Shown one piece after another: positions 17,070 to 24,552 of a stretch of DNA of 26,261 nt. This stretch comes from an uncultured Enorma sp. (GTDB lineage: Bacteria > Actinomycetota > Coriobacteriia > Coriobacteriales > Coriobacteriaceae): positions 1 through 26,261 of the forward strand of contig CAJLVH010000009.1 in the NCBI GenBank assembly GCA_905210055.1, read 5' to 3'. How positions within the stretch are numbered: position 1 is the stretch's first letter; every line of letters starts with the position of its first letter. The notes beneath the pieces are model-generated. The model was not told the origin of the DNA, did not search any database, and worked only from the letters and a program-made list of their open reading frames with translations. The translations under genes and the position numbers were made by a program.

Positions 17070-17105
17070 GGCGGTAGCAGGCACGGCTCTGCTACCGCCG
17101 TTTTT
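17070..17105 (+). terminator. Intrinsic terminator of the PTS operon
   Basis: A perfect 11-bp stem, GGCGGTAGCAG (17070-17080) and CTGCTACCGCC (17089-17099), with an 8-nt loop is followed by GTTTTT. It lies about 70 nt after the HPr stop and ends the operon. Confidence 0.93.
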
Positions 17106-17107
17106 AT

Positions 17108-17179
17108 GGGTTGGTTGGGGACGGGTTCGTTCCAACCCCTTTTGGGTTGGTTGGGAACGGGTTCGTTTCAACTCATTTT
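17108..17179 (+). repeat. Two tandem copies of a 36-nt hairpin-plus-TTTT repeat
   Basis: Copies at 17108-17143 and 17144-17179 match at 32 of 36 positions. Each starts GGGTTGGTTGGG, continues ACGGGTTCGTT, and has CAACCC or CAACTC followed by a TTTT end, so each can fold as GGGTTG/CAACCC with a short T tract. They come directly after the operon terminator and before the 3' end of guanine deaminase. A third copy lies at 19038-19073 on the minus strand. Confidence 0.8.
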
Positions 17180-17205
17180 GACGGCATCCCGCCGCGGCCG
17201 CTCCG

Positions 17206-18669
17206 TTACCGGTCGTCGCGCGAAAGCACGCAGGTGCCCTGTACCAGAACTTTTCGGATATTCTCCGGCGTGGAGAGGTAGAGGATGCGTTCGAGCTGGT
17301 CGGCGGGACGCGTGAACACGCCGTTGCCGGTGAGGTCGGCGAAGGGACGCTTGAGGTCGATGACTTGCATATCGAGCGACTGTCCAACCTCGAACGAGCC
17401 GATCGGGAGGTCGAGCGCTTCGCCGCCGCCCTTCGTGGCAAGGTAAAGCGCCTCGGCGGCGGAAACGCGCGAGGGCTCGTTCGCACCGCGCCGTTCGCTC
17501 GGCACGCGGGCATCCACACCGTCCTCCAAGATACGCGAGGCCATGACCGCCATGCGAATGTTGTCGTAGAGGCTCGGTGAGAATCCGCCGGAGATGTCGG
17601 TGCCCAGGCCGATATGCACGCCTTGGCCGTGGATGCGCCGCACCGGGCATACCGCATTGCCGAAGTACGCGTTTGAAATGGGACAATGTGCGAGCGCAGT
17701 ACCGGTGGTGCGGAAGATCTCCGCCTCGCCGTCGAGCAGGAACGTGCCGTGTGCCATGACTGCCTTGCGCTTCAAAAGGCCGAAGTCTGCGAGCGCCTCG
17801 GCGTCGCTCTTTCCAAACCGTTCGCGGGCGACACTGCTTTGCCATTGGCTCTCGTCGCAGTGCGACTGCACGTAGGCATCGTGCGCACGGGCGATCTCGC
17901 CGAGACCGCTGAGCGCCGCCTCGGTGCAGCTGGGGATGAAGCGCGGTGTAACGGCAGGGTAGATGCCGGGGAAGCGGGGGTCGTTTGCCGCACACTTGCC
18001 GGAATGGCCTTCGATGGCTGCGATGAAACCTTCGGTTTCGGCGAGCGCCTGCTCCGTTGAGGTGTCGCGATAGAAGTCGGGGTTCGCGGACGGATCGTCC
18101 ATAACGACTTTGCCCACGATGGCACGCTGGCCTATGGATGCGCATGTTTTCGCCAGCGCCTCGCTGCCGCGTACATCGGCGCTGCCGAAGTACACGCATG
18201 TAGTGGTGCCGCGCGAGAGGAGCGTTTGCACGAGATCTTGGTAGACGGGGAGCGTGAAGCTGGAGCCCAGCGAGCTGCCTCTCGCTTCGATGCCGAATTT
18301 CGCCTCGAGGGGGAACGTGCGCTCGTTGAGCCACACCTCGAGCGGTTCATCGAGGGCGATGCCCGCCTGCGGCCATTGCGGTGCATGGACGTGCAGGTCA
18401 ATGAAGCCGGGGAGGGCGACTTCATCTTTGTCGAGTTCGAGGAGGTAGCCGGGTTTGCGGTCGTTCGCCTCGCGTGCCGAGCGAAGACGCTCGCGGTACG
18501 CTGGATCGACGGGCGTTGTAACGCGCTCGATGACGCCGTGGTCGTCAAGTTCGATGAGCGCCTGCTCAAGCATCTCGAACGAACCATAAGCTGGCGTATG
18601 GAAGCATGTTCCAAGAATGGCGGTCGGACGAGTCGTGCTGTCAGCGCGCGAGAAGCTGCGGTCGGCCAT
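17206..18669 (-). CDS. guaD: Guanine deaminase (amidohydrolase superfamily)
   Basis: This 487-residue metal-dependent hydrolase should convert guanine to xanthine and ammonia. It shows the metal ligands His93 and His95 in PGFIDLHVHAPQWPQAG, where the following PQ-type segment is typical of guanine deaminase. Further sites are SHCDESQW near 262 (metal His and catalytic acid region), MAHGTFL near 300, HCPISNAYFGNA near 320 and GLGTDISGG near 350 (metal Asp). The ATG at 18669 has GGGGAGGA upstream. It is monocistronic and convergent to the PTS operon. Its released ammonium would feed the GS-GOGAT genes nearby, though the link is only by proximity. Other cytosine or chlorohydrolase-like amidohydrolases are possible but less likely. 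Confidence 0.88.
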   Translation of the reverse strand: MADRSFSRADSTTRPTAILGTCFHTPAYGSFEMLEQALIELDDHGVIERVTTPVDPAYRERLRSAREANDRKPGYLLELDKDEVALPGFIDLHVHAPQWPQAGIALDEPLEVWLNERTFPLEAKFGIEARGSSLGSSFTLPVYQDLVQTLLSRGTTTCVYFGSADVRGSEALAKTCASIGQRAIVGKVVMDDPSANPDFYRDTSTEQALAETEGFIAAIEGHSGKCAANDPRFPGIYPAVTPRFIPSCTEAALSGLGEIARAHDAYVQSHCDESQWQSSVARERFGKSDAEALADFGLLKRKAVMAHGTFLLDGEAEIFRTTGTALAHCPISNAYFGNAVCPVRRIHGQGVHIGLGTDISGGFSPSLYDNIRMAVMASRILEDGVDARVPSERRGANEPSRVSAAEALYLATKGGGEALDLPIGSFEVGQSLDMQVIDLKRPFADLTGNGVFTRPADQLERILYLSTPENIRKVLVQGTCVLSRDDR

Positions 18670-18765
18670 AGATTCCTCCCCAACGTGGTGATGCAGTGTT
18701 GGGTATCATCTTATCATCGCTAGTTGCGGCTGTTTTCTGGGCGGTCTTTTCAAGTTGGATTTCTC

Positions 18766-18774
18766 TGCTATACT
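18766..18774 (+). promoter_or_regulatory. Extended -10 promoter of tRNA-Glu
   Basis: TGCTATACT has the TG-N extension and a five-of-six -10 hexamer, ending 10 nt before the tRNA 5' end. No good -35 is present, which the TG extension can offset. Confidence 0.55.
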
Positions 18775-18784
18775 TTCCTCTGCT

Positions 18785-18861
18785 GTCCCCATCGTCTAGC
18801 GGCCTAGGACGCCACCCTTTCAAGGTGGATATCGCGGGTTCGAATCCCGCTGGGGGCACCA
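18785..18861 (+). tRNA. tRNA-Glu (anticodon UUC), CCA encoded
   Basis: A full cloverleaf can be drawn. The acceptor stem is GTCCCCA with TGGGGGC. The anticodon arm is CCACC, loop CTTTCAA, GGTGG, giving anticodon TTC. The T arm is GCGGG, TTCGAAT, CCCGC. Discriminator A and an encoded CCA end at 18861. A single gene with its own promoter and terminator. Confidence 0.97.
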
Positions 18862-18873
18862 TTCGAAGGCAAG

Positions 18874-18902
18874 CCCGGTTCCCGCAGGGGAGCCGGGTTT
18901 TT
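18874..18902 (+). terminator. Intrinsic terminator of tRNA-Glu
   Basis: CCCGGTTCCC and GGGGAGCCGGG form a GC stem with a 3-nt loop, followed by TTTTT, 13 nt after the encoded CCA. Confidence 0.9.
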
Positions 18903-18910
18903 CTGCTTAG

Positions 18911-19033
18911 GGCATGTAAAAGTATCCAGTAAAAGTACCTCAGGGGCTTTCTTGCGTCGCCCGATAGAGGAACCTTCGATTCGATGAGGGCGCCGAATAA
19001 TGTAATAAAACCCCTGGTGTAATTTTACATGCC
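18911..19033 (+). repeat. Palindromic dispersed element A
   Basis: The 123-bp element has perfect 11-bp terminal inverted repeats, GGCATGTAAAA (18911-18921) and TTTTACATGCC (19023-19033), and inner arms CAGGGG (18941-18946) and CCCCTG (19011-19016). The left arm contains a near-direct repeat, GTAAAAGTATCC and GTAAAAGTACCT. The core around CCTTCGATTCGAT is homologous to element B at 22133-22245 on the opposite strand. No open frame is plausible. It lies between a tRNA terminator and the 3' end of the HTH gene. Confidence 0.75.
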
Positions 19034-19037
19034 GCTG

Positions 19038-19073
19038 AAAACGGGTTGAATGGAACGCGTCCCCAATCAACCC
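19038..19073 (-). terminator. Third copy of the 36-nt repeat, acting as terminator of the HTH gene
   Basis: On the minus strand it starts GGGTTGATTGGGGACG and ends CAACCCGTTTT, matching the 17108 copy at 30 of 36 positions. The HTH gene's TGA stop falls inside its first bases, and the stem GGGTTG/CAACCC plus TTTT fits an intrinsic terminator. It abuts element A, 4 nt away. Confidence 0.7.
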
Positions 19074-20110
19074 ATCTGGTCGTTTTGTTTGCCGAACGCG
19101 TCCCACAGCACGGCAACGATGCCGCAGATGAGGCCACCCACCGGCCAAGCGAGCCAGAACCACATGGCTGGCGTGCCCTCCGGCTCGAATGCATCGGGGT
19201 TGGGCGAGGCGAGCGCGGGGCCGAAGAGGAGTGCGAGCCCCACAATCGTCGCTGCGATCATGATGGCCGCGCACACAGCGCCGAGCTTGTTGTTCTTCCG
19301 CTTCAGACGGAGCAATTCCTCGCGATGCGCCTCATCGAGTTGTACGCTCATGATTTCTTCCAGCTCGAGATCCTCACCGACGCTCTTGTTGTATTCAGTG
19401 ACATTCGTGCGCACGAACAGCATGCTGTAGTGGAGGATGTTCCATACGCCGAGCGCAATGAAGAACATGAGGAAGAAGAGCGCGATGTTCTCCACCGTTT
19501 CTTCAAGCATGATGAAGCATCCTATACCCGCGAAGATGAATGCGATGCCCGCGATGAGTCCTGCGGAAAAGGTCTTACGAGCACGAGCCTTATCATCTTC
19601 GGTATAGAAGTCCTCCACGTAGGGATGAGCCTTCTGGAAGGCGCTGTGCTCCATGCCGGCGGGGATGAGGAATGCGAGCCCGGCAAGGATACCGGCGAGT
19701 ACGATGAGGATGAACAGGCCATCGTTGCCATTGAACTCCCCAACAGCAAAGGCGCCCTCGAAGAAGAACGCAACCGCTATGCCGAGGAAGATGGCGGCGA
19801 CGCCCGTGGGCACCTTCCAAGCCATCATGCGCTGGTGCTCGTCATAGCCGCAGATATCCGAGGGCGGACCGGCGGGAACGGCAGCGACGCCGGCTTCGGG
19901 CATACGGTCGGTGAGGTCGCCTTGGACAAGGTCGTCGAGTGAGCATTCGAAGATCTGGCACATCTTGAGGAGCTTGTCCATCTCTGGGTAACTCTTCTCG
20001 GCCTCCCACTTCGTGACAGACTGGCGCGAGACGCCAAGGAGCATGGCGAGCTGCTCTTGGGTCATGTTGCGCGTGGCGCGCAGGTGCTGGAGGTTATCGC
20101 GGAAGCTCAT
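19067..20110 (-). CDS. HTH (XRE/Cro-CI) regulator fused to six predicted membrane segments
   Basis: This 347-residue protein has an N-terminal Cro/CI-type HTH at about 5-60 (MTQEQLAMLLGVSRQSVTKWEAEKSYP). A linker ends near 95. Hydrophobic segments follow at about 100-121, 130-150, 182-201, 207-232, 276-300 and 314-338. A charged stretch at 240-275 lies between segments four and five. Such HTH-membrane fusions are common in Gram-positive-type genomes and usually of unknown role; membrane-held DNA binding that senses an envelope or small-molecule signal is a reasonable guess. The ATG at 20110 follows AAAGGA; the frame stays open further upstream, but that part is not protein-like and includes the promoter. 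It is monocistronic. Confidence 0.85.
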   Translation of the reverse strand: MSFRDNLQHLRATRNMTQEQLAMLLGVSRQSVTKWEAEKSYPEMDKLLKMCQIFECSLDDLVQGDLTDRMPEAGVAAVPAGPPSDICGYDEHQRMMAWKVPTGVAAIFLGIAVAFFFEGAFAVGEFNGNDGLFILIVLAGILAGLAFLIPAGMEHSAFQKAHPYVEDFYTEDDKARARKTFSAGLIAGIAFIFAGIGCFIMLEETVENIALFFLMFFIALGVWNILHYSMLFVRTNVTEYNKSVGEDLELEEIMSVQLDEAHREELLRLKRKNNKLGAVCAAIMIAATIVGLALLFGPALASPNPDAFEPEGTPAMWFWLAWPVGGLICGIVAVLWDAFGKQNDQMG

Positions 20111-20132
20111 GGTGCATCCTTTCGTGCGCGCC

Positions 20133-20138
20133 ATTATA
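20133..20138 (-). promoter_or_regulatory. -10 box of the HTH-membrane protein gene
   Basis: A perfect TATAAT on the minus strand lies 22 nt before the start codon, so the leader would be only about 15 nt, including the ribosome site. A -35 at the normal distance was not found. Confidence 0.5.
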
Positions 20139-20471
20139 GCTGGCGCGGCTACGGGGACATTCAATGCCGGCACCACAGAGCTTACGGGTGCGCCGTGTCC
20201 TATTCTACCAACCAGCGGGATGCATTTTGGGCGAATTCGCTGCAACCGAAAGGCGCCCGGTAGTTGCCTTCCGCAGGTAGATGCCACATTGTTTTGAAGC
20301 GGTAAGCCTTGCGTCAAAAATGACGAGTGGCGCGGCACTCCCAAATCGAGCCAAATAAACAGTTTTCAGGGGATGTCTGAAGTAGACGCCCCTCTTTGGC
20401 TCACAAAATGCCTGTTCGCGGCCTTCCGATTTTCTCTACTACTTTGCAAGGTGCGCTAAAACTGTTCACTT
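20139..20471. other. Intergenic stretch without a supported gene
   Basis: Between the HTH gene promoter and the palindrome before the peptidase gene I see no coding region with a ribosome site. A modest hairpin at about 20369-20394 (AGGGG..GTCT, loop, AGACGCCCCT) is followed by CTTT. It resembles a terminator without an upstream gene and could be a leftover of a lost gene or a leader structure. Confidence 0.4.
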
Positions 20472-20491
20472 GGCGCAACCTGGGTTGCGCC
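20472..20491. promoter_or_regulatory. Perfect 9-bp palindrome upstream of the S10 peptidase gene
   Basis: GGCGCAACC, TG, GGTTGCGCC is a perfect inverted repeat with a 2-nt centre, 90 nt before the peptidase ATG. The short centre suits a dimeric regulator's operator better than an RNA hairpin. The regulator is unknown; the adjacent HTH protein is one candidate. Confidence 0.45.
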
Positions 20492-20581
20492 TGGCATCGT
20501 CTTTTGAACAACGTCCCGTCAGCGGGGCGCAATGGGGGTATGCTGTGTGTGATATCCGCCTTTGAACCGAGGAGGTTTGCC

Positions 20582-22103
20582 ATGGAAGAGCAGAGCGTTA
20601 CTCAGGTTGCATCGTCGTCGGTAAGCAAGGAGGCCGCGAAGCCCGATACCGTCATCACGGTGCCGGCAGATCCGCGTATCCCCGCGCCGGAATCTACCTC
20701 GCGCGACTTCGTGTGGGAGGGCGCGGGCGAGCGCATCGAGTACACAGCGACGGCGGGCTACATCGACGTGCGCAGCGATACGGGTTCGCTCATTGGCAAG
20801 ATGTTCTCGGTCGCGTACGTGGCGAAAGTGGAGGAGGACGCCGAGCCTTCGGACGCTTCCGCTTCCGACATCCGCATCTCGCAGCGTCCCGTCACCTTCT
20901 GCTACAACGGAGGCCCTGGTAGCTCGTCGGTGCCCATCAACCTGGGCGGCATCGGCCCCGTGCGCGTGAAGACGGACGGCACGAACCACCTGAGTCTCCC
21001 GGCGACGCTCGAGGACAATCCCTACACGGTGCTCCGCCAGAGCGACCTCGTGTTCCTCGATGCGCTCGGCACCGGATATTCGGCCATCGCCGAAGGCGTC
21101 GACCCCAAGACGGTGTGGGGCATCGACGGCGATGCCGATGCGTTCTGCCGCGCGATCATCGGCTGGCTCGACGCGAACCATCGCTGGGGTTCGCCGGTCT
21201 ACCTCTTCGGCGAATCGTACGGTACTATCCGCAATGCCGTGCTTATGCGGCTCTTGGGCGAGAAGTGCGTACCCGTGCGCGGCGTGGTGATGCTCTCGGC
21301 GCTTTTCGACTGGGTGCAGGTGCTGCCGGGTGAGGATCTGTACTTCCTGGGCATGCTGCCCACGTTTGCCGCTGCGGCCCGGTACTTCGGCCGCGCCGGC
21401 ACGAAGGTGGACGAGGCGAAGTGGTTCGACGACGCCATGGAGTTCACGGAGGCCGTGTATGCGCCGGCACTTCTGCGCGGCGACCGCCTGCCTGCGCGCG
21501 AGAAGACGGCGGTGGCGAAGAAGATGTCGAGGCTCATCGGTCTTCCCGCCGACCTCATCGAGCGCTACAACCTGCGCATCGACCTCGATACGTTCCGTCG
21601 AAGCCTGCTGGCAGACGAAGGCCGCGTGATCGGTCGCTTGGACATGCGCTTTGCGAGCGCCGCTCCCTTGCCGCTCCAGGCGTCGACAGAGTTTTTCGCC
21701 GGAGCCGGTATGGGCGGCGGCATTCCGCGCGCATCTGCACTCGATCGGCTTCGCGGGCGCGCCCATCTATCTCACGCAGAACTATGCGGTCGTGAACCGC
21801 TCGTGGAAGTGGGATCACGAGGAGCCGGGGATTGGCGAGAGCTCGCCCGCGCCGAACGTGACGTACGACATCGCCGTGGCGCTCAAGCGCAATCCCACCA
21901 TGCGCATCGCGATCTTGGGCGGACGCTACGACGCAGCGACGACGTATTGGAACGTGGTGCACGATATCTCGTGCCTGTTCTTACCTCCGGAGCTTAAGGA
22001 GCGTGTGGAGTTCAAGCTCTATAGCTGCGGACATATGGCGTATGTCGATGAACCCACGCTTGAAGCCATGGGCAAGGACATGGCGGAGTTCTACGCGAAA
22101 TAG
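20582..22103 (+). pseudogene. Serine carboxypeptidase-like S10 family protein, interrupted by a frameshift
   Basis: The frame starts at ATG 20582 with GAGGAGG upstream. It carries VTFCYNGGPGSSSVP near 115 and the nucleophile Ser212 in LFGESYGT, as in peptidase family S10. Homology-like sequence in this frame stops near 21711 and resumes one frame on, with AFRAHLHSIGFAGAPIYL, then Asp450 in LGGRYDAATT and His484 in SCGHMAYVD. Dropping one G from the GGG at 21712-21714 joins the two parts as GAGMAAAFRAHLH, giving 506 residues with a complete Ser-Asp-His triad. As written, the first frame would end at 21997 with 285 bases of unrelated sequence and no Asp or His. So it is either a recent pseudogene or a one-base sequence error. 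No signal peptide is evident, so it is probably cytoplasmic. Confidence 0.85.
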
Positions 22104-22132
22104 CGGAGGGTCTGCCCAGCGCATGTAGGCTA

Positions 22133-22245
22133 GCCCCAGCGTAAAAACCCCAGCGACTTTTTTCATTGCTCGATGCCGTTATTGAATCGAAGGCTCATTT
22201 ACCAGGCAATGTAAAAAAGTCGCTGGGGTTATTTTACGCCGGGGG
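22133..22245 (-). repeat. Palindromic dispersed element B
   Basis: Long arms at 22133-22169 and 22206-22245 are inverted with only small indels (core AACCCCAGCGACTTTTTT against AAAAAAGTCGCTGGGGTT), with a 36-nt loop. The A/T runs at the stem give U tracts on both strands. It lies between the convergent 3' ends of the S10 gene and the helical-repeat gene pair, so it can serve as a bidirectional terminator. Read on the minus strand it aligns without gaps with element A over about 80 nt. Confidence 0.8.
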
Positions 22246-22254
22246 TCAGCTCGG

Positions 22255-23325
22255 CTAGAAACCGTAGCGGTGGGCGAAGTCCTCGGAGCTCTCGCGGATG
22301 CCTTCGATCGACTCTGCCCATGCTGCGAAGTCGGGGGTGTCGACGATGATGCCGTCCGCCTCCCACACCGCTTGGTGCGTGAGGTTCCATGGCTCGCGCG
22401 CAGGTGGACGAACCGGCAGGTATGGCATCATATAGGTGGGGTTGAGCAAGAAGAACGCCCCGCCCTCGCAGCGCGCAGCGAAATCTCGTAGCGCGCGCTT
22501 CGCGGGACGACGTCGACCGGTTTTGTAGAGCAGGAGCGTGCGTCCCAGCAAGAACCAGGGAGAATCGTCGACGAGTGCAGCGGCCTCGTTTGGCCGGGTG
22601 GCCTCGAGTTCGTGCGCGAACTCGAAGAATCCCTCGTCGTCCTCAAGGCGTGCCCGCACCAAGAAGACCGTTCCCTCTTGCCTGCTGGGATAGCCGGCTG
22701 CACGAAGTACGGTGCGCGCATAGCCCTCCGCCGCCCGATATCGCGCGCTTGCCAGGCAAAGCTGTGCGAGCGCCTCGAGCGTATGCAGCCAGCCGATAAA
22801 CTCCGGTTCCTCCATGGTGCGCGCCGCGGCATCAGCCGAGTGCCCCTCGCGCTCCGCACGGCGCTCGAGCTCCCGTTCGTCCCAGAAATGCGGAGCCTCG
22901 TCGTCGAAGCCCTCGACGTTGCGCTGCAGGTGCTCATGAACGCGCTGCTCAAGCTTCAGCAGCTCGGTGATGCACGAATCGATGCTGATATTTGTTAGAA
23001 GCGTTCCCACGAGCGCAGCGTCGACGCAGAGCTGATCTGTCCGCGCGATCTGGGCGAACGCCTCGCGCGCCTCATCGAACAGGCGGTTTCGCTGCTGCTC
23101 GAATTCCGCATCGGGCAGCTCGTCTATGCGCTCGAGCTCTTGGATAAGGCGCTCGTGCACCTCCAGATACGAGACGAGCGCTTGTGCATGCTCGCTCGTG
23201 GCGTACTTTTCGGGTCGTTGGGGGATCTCTTCGTGCACGAGCTCGCGCGCCGCCGCCGTGAGGTCGGGATGCTCGGCCATGTAGAGCCGCTCCAAGAAGG
23301 CGGTGACATACGCACGCGCCTCCAT
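22255..23325 (-). CDS. Uncharacterised helical-repeat protein, second gene of a pair
   Basis: I do not recognise a family. The 356-residue protein has no signal peptide and no clear membrane segment, is rich in Glu, Arg and Ala, and appears almost all helical. TPR-like helix pairs can be seen around 190-230 (LEALAQLCLASARYRAAEGY, ARTVLRAAGYPS) and 255-300 (SPWFLLGRTLLLYKTGRR, PAKRALRDFA). A distinctive GGAFFLLNPTYMMPYLPVRPP near 300-320 could be a useful search key. A long charged region at 40-150 may be coiled. Its ATG is 1 nt after the upstream gene's stop (TGACATG) with no strong ribosome site, so translation is coupled and the two proteins probably work together. Confidence 0.8.
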   Translation of the reverse strand: MEARAYVTAFLERLYMAEHPDLTAAARELVHEEIPQRPEKYATSEHAQALVSYLEVHERLIQELERIDELPDAEFEQQRNRLFDEAREAFAQIARTDQLCVDAALVGTLLTNISIDSCITELLKLEQRVHEHLQRNVEGFDDEAPHFWDERELERRAEREGHSADAAARTMEEPEFIGWLHTLEALAQLCLASARYRAAEGYARTVLRAAGYPSRQEGTVFLVRARLEDDEGFFEFAHELEATRPNEAAALVDDSPWFLLGRTLLLYKTGRRRPAKRALRDFAARCEGGAFFLLNPTYMMPYLPVRPPAREPWNLTHQAVWEADGIIVDTPDFAAWAESIEGIRESSEDFAHRYGF

Positions 23326-23326
23326 G

Positions 23327-24406
23327 TCAGTTGCCGCCTAACGAATCGATACCGCGGCGCGCTCCTGCCTGCATCGAGGTGCGCTCAAGCGCAGCGGTCA
23401 CGAGGTCGTGCGAGGCGATCCATACTGCCAGCCCGGCGTTCTCGGGCGCACCGACGCCTTCTTGCAACAGCGGTGTGGCTTCGCTGAGTGCGAGGATGAG
23501 CTCGTCGTCGCTTCCGGGTGAGACGTTCACGCGGCCGAAGAGGCCATCGGGGAACTCCTCCTGAAAATAAAGGGTCTCAGCGGCGGCATCGTACGAGGAG
23601 AGGATGGTGCGCAGCACGCGCGTGGCACCTGCGAAATCGAGTTCATGGTAGGCGATGGCAAGCTCGGCGATGAGTTCCCAGGCATCGGCGGATTTCTCGG
23701 CCAGATGATGGCGCCTGCGCCCGCCCGCGTGCGCACGATACGACGCAGGGTGCCCCAGGCGGAAGCGCTTGAGATCCTGGCGGGTACGCTCGAGCTTCGC
23801 GAGCGCGAGCATCGCAGTGTAGCGCACGTCGGCGGGGTCGTCTGCGGCCAGCGCGAGGCAGTCTTCCGCAGCAGAGAGCGAGAGCCGGTACTGTCCGGAG
23901 ATGAGCGCGCGCGAGGAAAGGGCCGCAAGCCAGCGGATGAGCCCGCGTTTGCCGAGGTCGCGCATGTATTCCTGGCTATAGGGATCGCGAGCCTCGCGCT
24001 CGTCCCGGCGTACCGCCTCTTCCACCTCGGCGCGATGCTCGAGGAGGTACGAGACGTATTCGTCGTTCGAGGGGGAGGAGAGCGCTGCGAGCATGCGCTG
24101 CGCGTCCCAGTTCTTCGGGTCGAGCTGGCAGGCTTCGCGTAGCTGTGCCTCCGCGGCGACGGAGAGGCGATCCGCCTCGGCGTCGTTAGCGACGAAGGGC
24201 AGGCGATAGTCGATGGTCTCGGTTGCCAAGGCTACGAGATGGAACGATCGATCGGCATCGCTTGCGATGAGCTTTGCCGGATCGCGGTGGTAGTCCTCCA
24301 TGCACCGGGCGATGAAGGCAGCATTCTCGAGCGGGTAGATGTGTTCGCGGTGCAGTGCTCCGAGGATGAGCCGCAGGCAGTCTTCTTGGATGGGATCGTA
24401 TGCCAT
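23327..24406 (-). CDS. Uncharacterised TPR-like protein, first gene of a pair
   Basis: The 359-residue protein is cytoplasmic by sequence and mostly helical. TPR-like units can be seen at about 85-110 (AEAQLREACQLDPKNWDAQR), 160-200 (SLSAAEDCLALAADDPADVR) and 230-265 (WELIAELAIAYHELDFAGAT). No catalytic motif is evident. A basic stretch with a histidine pair (AGGRRRHHLAEKS, near 215-225) stands out. The ATG at 24406 has a strong GAGGAGGAG site. It is cotranscribed with the following gene and divergent from the alcohol dehydrogenase. TPR-type proteins are usually scaffolds; no function is assigned. Confidence 0.82.
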   Translation of the reverse strand: MAYDPIQEDCLRLILGALHREHIYPLENAAFIARCMEDYHRDPAKLIASDADRSFHLVALATETIDYRLPFVANDAEADRLSVAAEAQLREACQLDPKNWDAQRMLAALSSPSNDEYVSYLLEHRAEVEEAVRRDEREARDPYSQEYMRDLGKRGLIRWLAALSSRALISGQYRLSLSAAEDCLALAADDPADVRYTAMLALAKLERTRQDLKRFRLGHPASYRAHAGGRRRHHLAEKSADAWELIAELAIAYHELDFAGATRVLRTILSSYDAAAETLYFQEEFPDGLFGRVNVSPGSDDELILALSEATPLLQEGVGAPENAGLAVWIASHDLVTAALERTSMQAGARRGIDSLGGN

Positions 24407-24471
24407 GTGCTCCTCCTCTCGTGCTGGATAGGGTCTCGCGGATCGCCTGGCTGGCGATGTGTGAATGGCTT

Positions 24472-24477
24472 AGCATA
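24472..24477 (-). promoter_or_regulatory. Candidate -10 box for the helical-repeat gene pair
   Basis: TATGCT on the minus strand lies about 65 nt before ATG 24406, with TG upstream (TGTGCTATGCT), but no clear -35. Tentative. Confidence 0.3.
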
Positions 24478-24524
24478 GCACAGTCGCGTGTGCATGGCGC
24501 GCAGGGCGGGTGCAGGGGCGCAGA

Positions 24525-24552
24525 TGCTGGTATGTGACGTATAATACCAGCA
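24525..24552. promoter_or_regulatory. Operator-like palindrome over a consensus -10 box
   Basis: TGCTGGTAT and ATACCAGCA are perfect 9-bp inverted arms with a 10-nt spacer. A perfect TATAAT (24540-24545, plus strand) lies within the palindrome, so a bound repressor would block a promoter for the alcohol dehydrogenase. The -35 is poor. The shape fits a dimeric repressor; the family is not determined. Confidence 0.55.

Noticed and set aside
18785..19033. tRNA-Glu as an integration site of a genomic island
   Set aside because: No duplicated tRNA 3' end, integrase or foreign-looking genes follow; the tRNA has its own terminator and then only element A.
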